DNA from: Bicyclus anynana
Lineage: Eukaryota; Arthropoda; Insecta; Lepidoptera; Nymphalidae
DNA length: 64,000 nucleotides
Assembly: GCF_947172395.1 (NCBI RefSeq)
Contig: NC_069104.1
Span: 9,079,355-9,143,354, forward strand
Direction of reading: 5' to 3'
Part shown: positions 51,680-62,246 of the stretch, in pieces
Numbering within the stretch: position 1 is the stretch's first letter
Layout: each line of letters begins with the position of its first letter
Notes under the pieces: model-generated
Database searches by the model: none
Seen by the model: the letters and a program-made list of their open reading frames with translations, nothing else
What the model was told of the DNA's origin: nothing
Made by a program: the position numbers and the translations under genes

Positions 51680-51960
51680 AGGACCCACTGTTGAGCACGA
51701 GTCTCCTCTCAGAACGAGAGGGGTTAGACTACAGCCCACCATGCTTTCTCAATGCGGAGACTTCACATGTAGAGGATTAAGAGAATAATCAAGTATGCAG
51801 GCGTCCTCACCATGTTTTTCCTTACCGTTTGAGAAACTTGATATTTAATTTGTCATGTGCCAGTAACTGAAAAGTTAGATGTTCAAGACCCGGACGTGAT
51901 TCAAACCTTCGCTCTCCAAATCGAAGGCAGAGGTTATTTTCATTGGGTTATCACGGCTAC
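51680..51960 (-). repeat. SINE-A, diverged
   Basis: CCCACTGTTGAGCACGAGTC, TCAGAACGAGAGGGGTTAG, ATGCAGGCGTCCTCACCATG, CAGTAACTGAAAAGTTAG, TTGGGTTATCACGGCTACTC. Confidence 0.82.
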
Positions 51961-52409
51961 TCGCGTGGAATTACGGGGATGAAATATAGTCGATGTTAAT
52001 TATTGATATTAATCGATGACAATAATTATAGCTTCTTATTGGTGAAAGCAGATGCCGAATACAATTCACAAATGCCTCAGGAAACGTAAAATCGGTTCAC
52101 TAGTTTCGGCGTGAAAGGGTAACAAACTCCAATAATACACTGAAATCTTTGTAACAAACATCCATTCAACTTTTTTAGTGGGATTTTACCACAGAACATA
52201 GAAAACAACCGCTTTGGCAATTTTACAATAATAAATTAAGTAATATTTTAGAAGTCTAGCAGCGCCATCTGACGGTGCTTGTTATGACTAGGTCGCCACT
52301 TCGTGTTGCGTTCATTTGCTGTTCGTTGCTTCGTAGGTTCGTTAAGAAATGTAGTGTTTTATCAAAAGATGGCGCTCAACATTTATTGCAAGGAAACCTG
52401 TACAGATTA
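51961..52409. other. Unassigned, with a Helitron-like patch
   Basis: 52030-52150 (TGGTGAAAGCAGATGCCGAA, AAATCGGTTCACTAGTTTCG) resembles Helitron bodies. Nothing else recognised. Confidence 0.35.
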
Positions 52410-52620
52410 TAATCATCATCATCATTGTATTACCCAATGGACGTCCACTGTACCTATTGGCTACTTGCATCCAGCGAATCCCTGGAACTCACTTGATGTC
52501 ATCAGTACACCTGGTGAGGGGTCGACTAATACAACTCTTTCTAGTGCGAGGTCGCCAATCCAGCACCTTTGGACCCCAACGTCCATCGGCTCATCATAGT
52601 GCCCCGCCGTTGACTGATGT
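52410..52620 (-). pseudogene. RTE/BovB LINE 3' end
   Basis: ATCATCATCATCATTG tail side, CCAATGGACGTCCACTGTAC, ATCCAGCGAATCCCTGGAAC, GATGTCATCAGTACACCTGG, GCGAGGTCGCCAATCCAGCA, ACCCCAACGTCCATCGGCTC. Corresponds to the 32690-32900 region, diverged and frameshifted. Confidence 0.75.
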
Positions 52621-52652
52621 ACTCGCCATATCAAAAATAAAAAAGCAACCTA

Positions 52653-53059
52653 TCTTACTAATATTATAAACGCGAAAAGCAAACATCTATACAGGATGTT
52701 TGTTACTCCTTAACGGAGCTACTACTGAAGCGATTTAGCTAAAATTTGGAATGGAAATAGATTTTACTCTGGATTAACACAAACTCACTTCACTCACCGA
52801 CAAAGACGTACGGCCAAGTGTTCCGGTACGATGTCGTGTAGAAACCGAAAAAGGGGTGTCGAGTACATCCTCCTCCTAACAAGTTAGCCCGCTGCCATCT
52901 TAGATTGCTCCATCACTTACCATCAGGTGAGATTGTAGTCAAGGGCTAACTTGTATATAAAAAAAAATAAACTACTTTTAATTCCGGAAAATTCCATGGC
53001 TCCTGCAGGATTTGTGAAAAAATTAATTCCACGCGGACGAAGTCGCGGGCGTCCGCTAG
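52653..53059 (+). mobile_element. Helitron split by a SINE-B
   Basis: Start TCTTACTAATATTATAAACG, AGCGATTTAGCTAAAATTTG, CTGGATTAACACAAACTC; after the SINE-B the body resumes with TTAATTCCGGAAAATTCCAT. It ends with the hairpin GCGGACGAAGTCGCGGGCG, TCCGCTAG, followed by T. Confidence 0.85.
52788..52968 (+). repeat. SINE-B 3' half nested in Helitron
   Basis: ACCGACAAAGACGTACGGCC, GGTACGATGTCGTGTAGAAA, CACTTACCATCAGGTGAGAT, AAGGGCTAACTTGTATATAA plus A tail; 5'-truncated at insertion. Confidence 0.85.
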
Positions 53060-53268
53060 TATATGTATAATATAATATGTACATAGGTAAATATAAAGAT
53101 ATTCGTATGCAGTAAGAATTTTCGCAGTGCACGCACGCATGGTAGATAGGTAATCTTAGTAAATATGGGTGTAATTTTGTAACCTACTTTACGTAATATA
53201 ATTATTATATTTTATACCGAGTCTTGTTACACGGAGTACAAATAAGTTGGTAACTTGTTACCCAGTGG

Positions 53269-54046
53269 CGTAGTCATCTGGGGGAAAGCAAGGCAATTGT
53301 TCCAAGAGGCAAGCGATACCATTTTGTCAATTAAAAATGTAAAAAATTGGAAAAACAAAATATGCACGGCTCATAAACTTATTGATTAGACAGAATCTAG
53401 CACAAATAAAAAATAAGAAAAACAACTGAAATCCTCACAATGTGCTCTGTAATTTGATACCCATATTGCAGTATTTAAAAAATATATTTTTTGTCACCTA
53501 TCTAAGAACACTTGGGTTATCAAAACAAATGTAACGATATCTTGATTATAAATTCAAAGTAAATAAAAAGTATTAGGTATAAGTAATACTTTTTATTAGT
53601 TACCTCATACACGTATCTTCCATACATACAATACACCCGCGAAATCATGCATTTTATAATGTAGGTAAGTACTTGCCCAAAATTCAAATATTCAAAATTT
53701 CTTTTATTTCTAGTAGGCTCAAGTAGTTTTACTTCCTGTGTGAAGATGGAAGCTGATCCAACGGCCTCCAAGCATCAATGGTGTAGTATCCTCGACTAAG
53801 TAAATTTGCTTAAAGCTATGCATTGGTAGGTCCACCACATCTTGATTATGCAACTGTCAATCAAACGTAAATTAAACCTGTTTATTATTATTTATTAAAT
53901 GACTCTAATTTTAAAATTGTAACGTTACGGTTCATTCATCAAATCTGGGCCCAGTTATGTATGGAAAATGGTCGCATTCCATTCAGTCAGCCCCGGGCGG
54001 CGAATTTCCAGTTGTATCGGGCGGCAAAAACCACGTTACGCCACTG
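53269..54046. mobile_element. Possible hAT-like non-autonomous element with nested LINE scrap
   Basis: Left end CAGTGGCGTAGTC and right end GTTACGCCACTG are inverse; CAGTGGCGTA is a terminus type often seen in hAT-like elements. Flanks TTGTTACC and TCATCACC agree at 5 of 8 bases, a decayed 8-base duplication at best. No transposase frame. A CR1-like fragment lies at 53690-53850. Confidence 0.45.
53690..53850 (-). pseudogene. CR1-like LINE 3' fragment, copy 3
   Basis: AATTTCTTTTATTTCTAGTA, CTTCCTGTGTGAAGATGGAA, GCTGATCCAACGGCCTCCAA, TGTAGTATCCTCGACTAAG. Much of the UTR is deleted. Confidence 0.7.
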
Positions 54047-54379
54047 TCATCACCTACCGGTAGGTATTTACAGTAAGTATGGTCTAAAGATGCAGTACGG
54101 TGCGACATATGAGCTGACGTAGATTGCTCAAACCAATGCGTATAGTCGAATGAAAAATATCGGTTAATAGCATACGTACATAACTTTAACTAATAGAACT
54201 TTGCCTAACTAACCTACTCGTAAATTTTGTGACATTAGTGAAGTTAACAAGTGTACTTACCAGCGGCGAAGAGTCCATATAGGCCGATTCTTGCCGGGTT
54301 ACCTTTTAAAAATATATACCTACATAGGTATATATTCATATGGTATACTAATATTGTAAAGTGATAATGAATATAATAT

Positions 54380-54478
54380 ACAGGGTGTCCCGTAAATAGT
54401 TGCGTTTTTTAGTAGGCTTTGATGTCAGCTATCACCTTGTAAAGTAGGTATGTCGTAATATTTCCGGGACACCTGTAT
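54380..54478. mobile_element. Short TIR element, mariner-like termini
   Basis: ACAGGGTGTCCCGTAAA at the left and TTTCCGGGACACCTGTA at the right are inverse; 99 bases, non-coding. CAGGGTGTCCCG resembles termini seen in Tc1/mariner-type MITEs; the preceding AT and following TG do not show a clear TA duplication. Confidence 0.5.
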
Positions 54479-55286
54479 GTATGAGAAACCGGAGCTTCAA
54501 GCGGTATGAACTTTCTTTTCTTTTAAACGGCTTGCCTTCGCCAAAATTCCATGCTTCGCCACTAGTACCTACCTACCCGAGCTTTTTCAAGGAATCTTCT
54601 GATATGATATGAAAATCTGATATTTTTAAGTGTTCAAATAACAAGGTTCGCAGGGTTGCCATCTCTCATACATCATCTTTATCAACCTATTTAAACAGCC
54701 TAATACAGGGCCATATAAAGAGTATATGTGATGGGATATGGAGCTTAGACCCACCACGCTCCTTCAATGCGAGCGACTCTAATAAGACTTAGGGTGATAA
54801 TGTTAAATTATTATTTACGAGCCACTATGAGATGTCAATGGTGATAGGGTAGTTGACTCATATCAAATTTAATATAAACAATATTAATTTCGTGTAATAC
54901 ATAGAATAAGGGTGCGAAATATGTCGATATCAATTAATAAAAATTAAGGATTTATTAAAAAACTTAATTTAAATATCGAAAAATTAACTTGATAGTAATC
55001 AGTTGTGTTAAATGTTCTACGGATCCCTAAGTGCTAGTTCTATCTAAGTTGAGTTTTGACTATAAATATTTTTATTGAGTGTTTTTTATGGCGATTATAC
55101 CTATTGTATCTATATTTAGTAGGTAATATGCAGTAGGAACTCATCTAAAACACGTCGTCCTTTGATTATGGAATGTATATGAATCTAAATCGTATATGAG
55201 TATTACACAACATTTAGAAATCCAATATAGAATACATCAATGCCGTATCTGTGTGTAAATTAACTATTAGATACGTCTAAATCTAT
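54479..55286 (+). other. Unassigned, with U2-like and RTE-like scraps
   Basis: 54725-54790 (GATGGGATATGGAGCTTAGA, CCCACCACGCTCC) resembles 1438-1480. 54895-55000 resembles the U2 start at 20325. No gene. Confidence 0.4.
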
Positions 55287-55455
55287 AGCCTCAATAGCTC
55301 AACGGTAAGAGCGGTTAGACTCATCAAAAAGGGGTGGTGGTTCGGTCCTCGCCCTGTTGGTCTATTGTCGTACCCACTCCTTGTATAGTCTTTCCCGACT
55401 AAAAGACTTTCCCGACTAGTTGGAGGGGAATGGGAATATTGGTCATATTATAAAC
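55287..55455 (+). repeat. SINE-D, copy 2
   Basis: CCTCAATAGCTCAACGGTAA, GGTGGTTCGGTCCTCGCCC, TTGGTCTATTGTCGTACCC, a duplicated CCCGACTA block (AGTCTTTCCCGACTAAAAGA), GTTGGAGGGGAATGGGAAT, ATTGGTCATATTA. Confidence 0.78.
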
Positions 55456-55539
55456 AAATATGGCAAATATTCTTTAAAAAAAAACACAGGGCAGCATTTT
55501 TTTTCGTACTGTCAAAAAAATATTTAAAAATTTATATTT

Positions 55540-55640
55540 TTATTTATTCTTGTCTCGAAAAAATATAATTTTTTTTTCAATCTAGCAGAACGCTAATGAA
55601 CAACTTAAGACTCTTTTAAAAAAAGTGTCAAGTAGCCTAT
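55540..55640 (+). repeat. Unclassified repeat U2, 3' fragment
   Basis: CTTGTCTCGAAAAAATATA, TTCAATCTAGCAGAACGCTA, AAAAAAGTGTCAAGTAGCC match 43930-44020. Confidence 0.55.
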
Positions 55641-56430
55641 TTTGCCTACCGTACTTAGCGATAAGTAATAAAAAGCGTTAGATTTTAAAGTTGTCTATTC
55701 TGTGATAATGGACTAAGCACATGTAAAATCACTATTCTGTGATAATAAACAAAGCATGTGTCAAAGCACGAGCTGACAAACTTACAGCTTATTAACCGAC
55801 TTTAAAAGAGAGGGGTGTTCATCTATCCGGCGAATGTTTCTTTTATTATATCGCGGGCTTCAAGCCAGAGGGGCGTATATGCAAAAAATGCATTTTCTTT
55901 TCATAAAATTAATAATTTCTAAATAAATTGATACATCACCTCTGTTTTTTTCCATAGCGTTAGGTAAATTACTTTTGAAAATATCAACAAAAACAGGCGT
56001 ATAACTGTAGTAAGACATTACATTGCCAGAAAAGCGTATCGCGGTTGTAACTTCAAATGAAGAACAATGTATCGGACCACAAAGACGTATGTACTTACGA
56101 TTATCAATTGCCATATTGACTAATAATATGTATAAAATTATGAAGATGGTCTGAGCCATACAGTCTTAGTCCAGTATGTCAGAGGTGAAGCGGATACTAG
56201 TTCATGAGGAAACTACCGCTCATGCATGTGTTTAATGTACAAGGCCATTATTGTGTTTGTTTATGTTTTTATCGTTGTTTAAGGACATACACATGATTCG
56301 TCTCTATACCTCCTTATCTAAAGTATTGTGTTAGACAGAGATACAGAGAGTAACATGCCAGAGAGATATGAGTAATGATGTTCATAACTGGACGTGTGTA
56401 TCTGTATCTAAAGTATTGTGGGTTACCTTA
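55641..56430. other. Stretch without a recognised gene
   Basis: A direct repeat GTGATAATGGACTAAGCA / GTGATAATAAACAAAGCA occurs at 55701 and 55738. A 99-codon minus frame (56159 down to 55860) has no recognisable product. Confidence 0.4.
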
Positions 56431-56710
56431 TCAGACGAAAGACGTCCACTGCTGGACATAGGCCTCTTGCATGGACCTCCAAGCACAACGGTCTCGAGCC
56501 GCCAGCATCCAGCGGCTTCCTGTAACCCGCTTAATATCCTCGGTCCACTTAGTGGGGGTCAACCAACACTGCGCTTTCCGGTGCGAGATCTCCATTTCAG
56601 CACCTTGAGACCCCAACGTCCATCGGCTCTTCGAATTATGTGGCCATTGCTACTTCAGCTTCGCGACTCGCTGAGCTATGTCAGTGACTTTGGTCCGTCT
56701 GCGGATCTAT
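56431..56710 (-). pseudogene. RTE/BovB LINE 3' end
   Basis: ACGTCCACTGCTGGACATAG, TTGCATGGACCTCCAAGCAC, AGCATCCAGCGGCTTCCTG, TTTCAGCACCTTGAGACCCC, AACGTCCATCGGCTCTTCG, TTCAGCTTCGCGACTCGCTG. Minus frame includes SRWMLAARDRCAWRSMQEAY. Different subfamily from 32666, frameshifted. Confidence 0.8.
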
Positions 56711-57082
56711 CTATCTATATTGTGGTTTACCGATATGGAATTCTTTTATGATACTGAGACTTGATGTCGAGTTCTAGTCCACCTAGTCTAGGAAACAATT
56801 CTAGATACGCCAATGAAAGTAATTCGGCAATACCATACAAACATGATACGATTATCGTTTGCGATCAATCATAAGTAATCTGTAAGTAGTGCAGGAAATG
56901 TCCTCCACATTTTTTGTCAATTAAACTTTAATATAAAAGTCATAGTTTACGAGAAAAAGCAATCCAAAAACTTTCAAGTTTCTGAGCCACTCATGGGGGG
57001 GGGGGGGGGCGGTCGATGTACTCAAGTTAAGCTTGTTGGGTTGCTCCCTACCGATGGTTAAAAAATCTCGAGTCATGTATCG
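56711..57082. other. Stretch with a poly(G) run
   Basis: 15 G bases at 56995-57009. Otherwise unassigned. Confidence 0.45.
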
Positions 57083-57314
57083 AGGTCTGGCTGGTGGGAG
57101 GCTTCGGCCGTGGCTAGTTACCACCCTACCGGCAAAGACGTACCGCCAAGCGATTTAGCGTTCCGGTACGATGCCGTGTAGAAACCGAAAGAGGCGTGGA
57201 TTTTCATCCTCCTCCTAACAAGTTAGTCCGCTTCCATCTTAGACTGCATCATCACTTACCATCAGGTGAGATTGTAGTCAAGGGCTAAGTTGTAAAGAAT
57301 AAAAAAAAAAAAAT
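57083..57314 (+). repeat. SINE-B, head-truncated
   Basis: GAGGTCTGGCTGGTGGGAGG through to AGGGCTAAGTTGTAAAGAAT and a 13-base A tail. tRNA head missing. Confidence 0.88.
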
Positions 57315-57770
57315 TCGTCACTATCTGTTTCTGTCTATCGCTTGTTTTTGTTTGTTTAAACAAAAGATACAAATACAGACAAATTCGAGACGAGACTGTC
57401 ATCCGCAAACCCTATAATATGCTGGTAAAATCCTTGCATAACGGTAGGTACTAAAAAACTGCTTAGGTACAGTTTATATTAATACATATATATATATACT
57501 AGTTTGTAAGTATAGAATAGATATGTTTTTTTAGAGCTGCCAGAAAATATTATTTTCGGAGGTTATATTTTAGGAAATACACTTACATTAGACATTCTGC
57601 AGAGGAAGTTAGGCATTATAAAAACAAAATAATATAGCTCTTATCTAGTATCTATCTACTAATTAAAAGCAGTCTTGTGGGAACTTTCCGAATGACACTT
57701 TTTTTATAATCTAAGCTGAATACGAAATGAGACTGTTGAGTTATGTGACGTTATTATAATACCTATATTA
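57315..57770. other. Stretch without a recognised feature
   Basis: AT-rich, ATATATATATA patch near 57486-57498. Nothing recognised. Confidence 0.35.
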
Positions 57771-57940
57771 ATTGATTATGAAACACGGCTAAAACTCACG
57801 TTATATTTGGTCGGAGTATGCCCGACTAGTTTCGAACCTATACGGGACCCTTAGTCAGGAGCTGGTTCTTGCATCGCGGCACGATCCAAACATAATCAAT
57901 TAATATGAATAATACTCACGATAGTTTAAATTCTAAATAC
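57771..57940. mobile_element. Foldback element, copy 2, loop inverted
   Basis: Left arm (from TGATTATGAAACACGGC) as in 23801-23860; loop present in the opposite orientation (CGAACCTATACGGGACCC...GGCACGATCC); right arm reduced to AAACATAATCA; then AATATGAATAATACTCACGA, TAGTTTAAATTCTA. AATACCTATATT flanks both sides, a probable 12-base target duplication. Confidence 0.7.
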
Positions 57941-58005
57941 CTATATTGACATAAATGCTTTTTTTTCTCTCATTTATTTATTACTTCTTTTTTTTATTTT
58001 TAACA

Positions 58006-58246
58006 ATTTTGATATAAAAGTAAAATGCAAAACACTTGAGAGTTGATTTTTTTTAAATTAAAAAAAAATCAACCCTCCCGTTGCGGGATATTTGAGTGCC
58101 CAAGCAACCGGTGGTCAGGGCTCCAGAGTGAGGAACCTCCTCACAATACGCGCCGTCTCAAGAATCACTGCCTTCTGTATCCGACTCTTGATCCAACAGT
58201 TAAGTGTCTTCTTAAGGTGTTGGTCGAAGCTTTTCGCTGGCCATTG
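58006..58246 (-). pseudogene. Dong/R4-like LINE 3' end
   Basis: UTR on the left (AACAATTTTGATATAAAAGT, AATCAACCCTCCCGTTGCGG), then on minus the C-terminal coding stretch MASEKLRPTP.KTLNC-type followed by WIKSRIQKAVILETARIV and RRFLTLEP. Truncated within INGL...; partner of 35205-35600. Confidence 0.75.
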
Positions 58247-58299
58247 ACTGAATATATATTATTATTAATAATATGTAGTAATAATGTGTTAAAAAATTG

Positions 58300-58605
58300 T
58301 TAAAAAATGTGTTAAATAACATTTACTTAGTCGAGGTTACTACACTATTGATGAGTTCCTTAAAGACAAAGGTGCTTGGAGGCCATTGGATCAGCTTCCA
58401 CCTTCACACAGGAAATAAAACTATAAGAAATTGTAATACTGTATGACTTTTTCAAAAGAGCAACTGTTGAGTTTCTTGCCAGTATCTTCTTAGCAGAACC
58501 TGCCTTCCGAACCGGTGGTAGAATCTTTACAAATAGTCAACTGACGTGTCAAAAGTGCTTGTAAACTGAGCCTACTTGAAATAAATGAATTTTTTGATTT
58601 TTTTT
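58300..58605 (+). pseudogene. CR1-like LINE 3' end, copy 4
   Basis: CATTTACTTAGTCGAGGTTA, then YYTIDEFLKDKGAWRPLDQL in frame, TTCACACAGGAAATAAAAC, CAGTATCTTCTTAGCAGAAC, CCGAACCGGTGGTAGAATC, GCCTACTTGAAATAAATG. Only the last ~30 codons and UTR. Confidence 0.78.
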
Positions 58606-59709
58606 TTTTTTTAATAAAACCATTAGTAAATAGTGCAATAGTTTTTTAATGTATTTTTTAAAGGCATTTCCATTTAGTTATCACAGTCTTGATAATATAA
58701 AGATAAAATAAGCTAATAGAAACGATTTTCTTCCGTTTTACAAAACGTTTTATAATTGAAAGCATAATTATAACTACTCTAATTAGTAATTACCTAATCC
58801 AAATAAAAAAACGATAGCTATTTTATAGCCGTCATCAAAATCCAATTTCCTAGTTTGTCTAATTAATATTTAACGACGTTACTTGTTACAAATTTAAAGA
58901 AAAAATCTCATTTCCATATATTTTTTATGCTGCAAGCATAGAGTAAAGATCATGCAGAGTGAGTGTATAAAAGCAGCGTGGTGAAGGCGGTGAAACCCAT
59001 AAAAAATAAACGTCACGCGTCTCCTTGACATCCGCATACTTATACAAACTTTTTTCATAATTTGTATTTCAAAATTTAACACTAATTAACGTAAATTAAT
59101 ATATTTTAGTAATTATATAATCTTTTATCTTCTCTTAATTAAAGCCAGCAAAAAAAAAATATAGAATCGAATTGAGAACCTCCTAAGCGCGCCCGCACGT
59201 GCACGGTGTTGGCAGCACGGTGAAAGGTGCGCAGAAGAAGTTGCGCACAATAACGTAACGCTGTCATTCGTTCATCATATTTTAGTGCCCATATTTTTTT
59301 CATACCGTGGGCATATTAAGGAGTAAACTCTAAAATAAACTCCAAAAAATCTGTATGCATTCTAGAAGTAATAACATACCATTAGCATACCTATAATTGA
59401 ATAACAAGTTTCACCTACTAACATAGGAAAAAAAGTACCAGATAATTATAATTTATGCCTATAAAACTTATGTCGTCAATTAATTTTTGATGACTGATTG
59501 TATCAGTTATAAATTTAAATTGCAGATGACCACAAAAAATACTAGAACACAAAAAACAGGCAGCATTCCTACAGCCTATCTAATTACAATATTACATGAG
59601 ACATATCCGATGTTTAAATAAACATGATATCTTCAAAATTAATCAAGCTTTTTCAAAAGCTACCGACATATCCATTTCAAATTGGCAAGGATATATCTTT
59701 AAACATAAC
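58606..59709. other. 1.1 kb without a recognised gene
   Basis: Mostly AT-rich. 59160-59270 contains TCGAATTGAGAACCTCCT, which resembles M2 text, and a GC-rich patch GCGCGCCCGCACGTGCACGG. GGAGTTTAC/GTAAACTCC-like text near 59320-59345. Nothing else. Confidence 0.4.
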
Positions 59710-59840
59710 TGTCCCCCTCCAATTAACTGGTAAGACAGTGTTAGTAGGGGGTATGACTATAATCCAGCGGATGGGGTTCGAATCCATGACCTGTTGGTAT
59801 TGAATCCGGCACTGCTACTGCTAAGCTATTGAGGCTTCAA
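59710..59840 (-). repeat. SINE-D, copy 3, diverged
   Basis: GTCCCCCTCCAATTAACTGG, GGGGTTCGAATCCATGACCT and ACTGCTAAGCTATTGAGGCT are the inverse of a SINE-D-like unit. The region between is shorter than in copies 1 and 2. Confidence 0.6.
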
Positions 59841-59884
59841 AAACAATTAATGTTTACAGTATAGGAATGGATCATCTAGCTTTA

Positions 59885-60165
59885 GCACTTCATCATTATC
59901 AACCCATATTCGGTTCACTGCTGAGCTCGAGTCTCCTCTCAGCATGAGAGGGGTTAGGCCATTAGTCCACCACGCTGGCTCAATGCGGATTGGCAGACTT
60001 CACACACGCAGAGAATTAAGAAAATTCTCTAGTACGCAGGTCCTCACTTTAATTTCTTAAAATGCACACAACTGAAAAGTTGGAGGTGCATGCCCCGGAC
60101 AGGATTCGAACCCACACCTTCCGGAATCGGAGACAGATCATCCACTGGGCTATCACGGCTCTTTA
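59885..60165 (-). repeat. SINE-A, near full length
   Basis: CACTTCATCATTATCAACCC, GCATGAGAGGGGTTAGGCCA, CTAGTACGCAGGTCCTCAC (internal deletion of TGTTTTTCC...CACGTG), AAAATGCACACAACTGAAA, GGCTATCACGGCTC. Confidence 0.87.
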
Positions 60166-60435
60166 TTTATCTCTTATCGATCTGATCGTCTTAAGGCACT
60201 TACAAAATAGTATATTAAGGCAAATGACTCTGAAGAGACTGCAATGTTTCTCATTTAAGTTATAGGCTTTCTTGCTAACCTAGTAATGTCAGGTCAAGCT
60301 ATAAGCTTGACGTTTACAGGGCTTTTTAAAAAAAACAATATTTTTCAATTAGCCCAGTGAATTAGGCAAACTAAAGTGCTTAACCTCGGAATGAAAGATT
60401 CAAGATCAAAGGTAACAAAACTCAATTATTTATAA

Positions 60436-60772
60436 CTAGCCGACGCCCGCGACTTCGTCCGCGTGAAACTCGACTATCCATAGCCTACCCCTACCCTACT
60501 CCCTACCCCTACCCTACTCCTACCTACCCCTACCCTACTTTTCTGGTTGATTTTTTACACCTTGTGTCTGAAAAATCCAAATATCTTACGGAACCCTCTT
60601 TTTTTCAAAATAAAATGTAGCCTATGTTACTTGTGGATAATGTAGCTTTCGAATGGTGAAAGAATTTTTAAAATCGGTCCAGTAGTTTTTGAGCCTATTC
60701 ATTACAATCAAACAAACAAACAAACATACAAACATACAAACAAAGTTTTCCTCTTTATAATATTAGTATAGA
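60436..60772 (-). mobile_element. Non-autonomous Helitron, complete
   Basis: Left CTAGCCGACGCCCGCGACTT, right TCTTTATAATATTAGTATAG plus A, flanked by A and T. Same subfamily as 41471-41793. 337 bases. Confidence 0.85.
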
Positions 60773-61073
60773 TATTATCTTTTTTTCGGGGAAATCCTAA
60801 TTTGACTGGGGTACATAAGTAAATCTTGAAGGGTGTATTTGCCAGTGGGTTGGGTTGCCAGTAATTGCAACACTGCGAAAAGTTTACCTACAAATATACT
60901 CTTCGCAGTGTGCTTTGCTATAGACGATAGCTATGATGACCTATATAAGGAGCAGCGTTGTGGGTCTGAGCTCCATATCCGCTCTGCAGCCTGGCCCTTA
61001 AAGGCCAGTAGAATATGCTGATAGTGATTATATTTGCCTCCCCCTCCCGACGATGTATTTACGACTCACGAAT
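60773..61073. other. Stretch without a recognised feature
   Basis: An inverted pair CACTGCGAAAAGT... / ...CTCTTCGCAGTG lies at 60870-60911. No gene recognised. Confidence 0.4.
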
Positions 61074-61535
61074 ATAAAAATTTTAATAAAAAAAATCAAC
61101 CGACTTCCAACTCAAAAATTAACCTAAACTAAAAAGCAAAAAATAACATTTTACCTATGTGCCTTCTGTACCTTCTGATAAGTTTGAAGGCGGTGCCAAG
61201 CCAGTGATGTTTTAATTCAAGCCGTATAAATTACAACTGTGGTTCTTTCAGAAACGGCTATAATTAAAACATGTCACTGGATTGGCACCGCCTTCAAACT
61301 GATTAGAAGGTAGCACATAGGTAAGATGTTATTTTTGCTTTTTAGTTTAGGTTAATTTTTGAGTTGGAAGTTGGTTGAATCTTTTTATTAAAATTTTTAT
61401 ATTCAACCCTTCAAAACAAAAAAATAATTTTCAAAATCGGTCCAGAAATGACGGAATTATCGCTGTACTAACATAAAAAAAACATACATACAGCCGAACG
61501 TATAACCTCCTCCTTTTTGGAAGTCGGTTAAAAAA
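61074..61535. mobile_element. M2-type element with a 150-base-arm palindrome
   Basis: About 61074-61226 is the near-exact inverse of 61253-61404 around a 26-base centre (landmarks AACCGACTTCCAACTC / GAGTTGGAAGTTGGTT, AAGGCGGTGCCAAGCCAGTG / CACTGGATTGGCACCGCCTT). The M2 right end (CTCCTCCTTTTTGGAAGTCG plus GTTA) follows at about 61511-61533. Confidence 0.8.
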
Positions 61536-62051
61536 TATGAAAAAATGTTTTCAACCACGAAATCCTACGCAGTTTGGTTCAAAACATTCTTGGACAACAT
61601 CGTTAGGCTTAATAGGTGCAATAAAAAAAGTTTGGTTTTTGTTTTATAGACCGGTTTTTGAATAATTTAATCAATTAATGACACGATGAAATTTTAACTG
61701 TCCATCACGCACTTAATAAGTAAGTCAGTTTGTGTTGTGCAACCGAACAGAACAGAAGTCTAAGTCAAAATAATAAAAAAAAATCGACTTCCGGAAAATT
61801 TACGTAAAAAAAAAATAATTTAAACATAATTCCGGCCTTAAACTCATTAGGTAATTTTTTATTGTAATCACTTGTTTCATTGATATTAATTACAAAAATT
61901 ATGATTCTTTTTCCTCGAATCGTGTTAATTAAATTGCTCGTTGGAGGAATAAAAGCTAAATGCAAGTGATCGACTTCAAAGTATTTAGCAAACAATTGAA
62001 GGCTTATACAAAACCCGGCAATAGGATTATCATTATTAAATTATGCAGTTA
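61536..62051. other. Upstream flank of the candidate exon
   Basis: AT-rich, free of recognised repeats. No clear TATA box at -30 of the possible start at 62052. Confidence 0.4.
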
Positions 62052-62210
62052 TCAGTGACTCAAGAAAGGCAGTCCGTGCTGTGACTTCTAACAAATCAGT
62101 GTTCTGAGTGAAAACTATAAACATTGTTAAAATAAAGTGGACTTTTTTGTGTTAAAATGACAAAAGGAGGTGAAAACACTATTAGTAGATCCAGGGTGGT
62201 GTTATCACAG
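62052..62210 (+). CDS. Candidate host-gene first exon (5' UTR + 18 codons)
   Basis: TCAGT at 62052-62056 matches the arthropod initiator consensus. A leader of about 100 bases precedes ATG at 62157 in an A-rich context (GTTAAAATG). The 18 codons read MTKGGENTISRSRVVLSQ and end exactly at CAG before GTATGTAT, a good splice donor (62211), in phase 0. The region lacks repeats, whereas a Helitron begins 37 bases into the proposed intron. Short polar N-terminus followed by a hydrophobic VVLSQ would suit a multi-pass membrane transporter whose first helix starts in the next exon, but that is speculation; downstream exons would lie beyond 64000. Confidence 0.4.
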
Positions 62211-62246
62211 GTATGTATGAGACATTTTTCCTCAATTTATGAGAGA

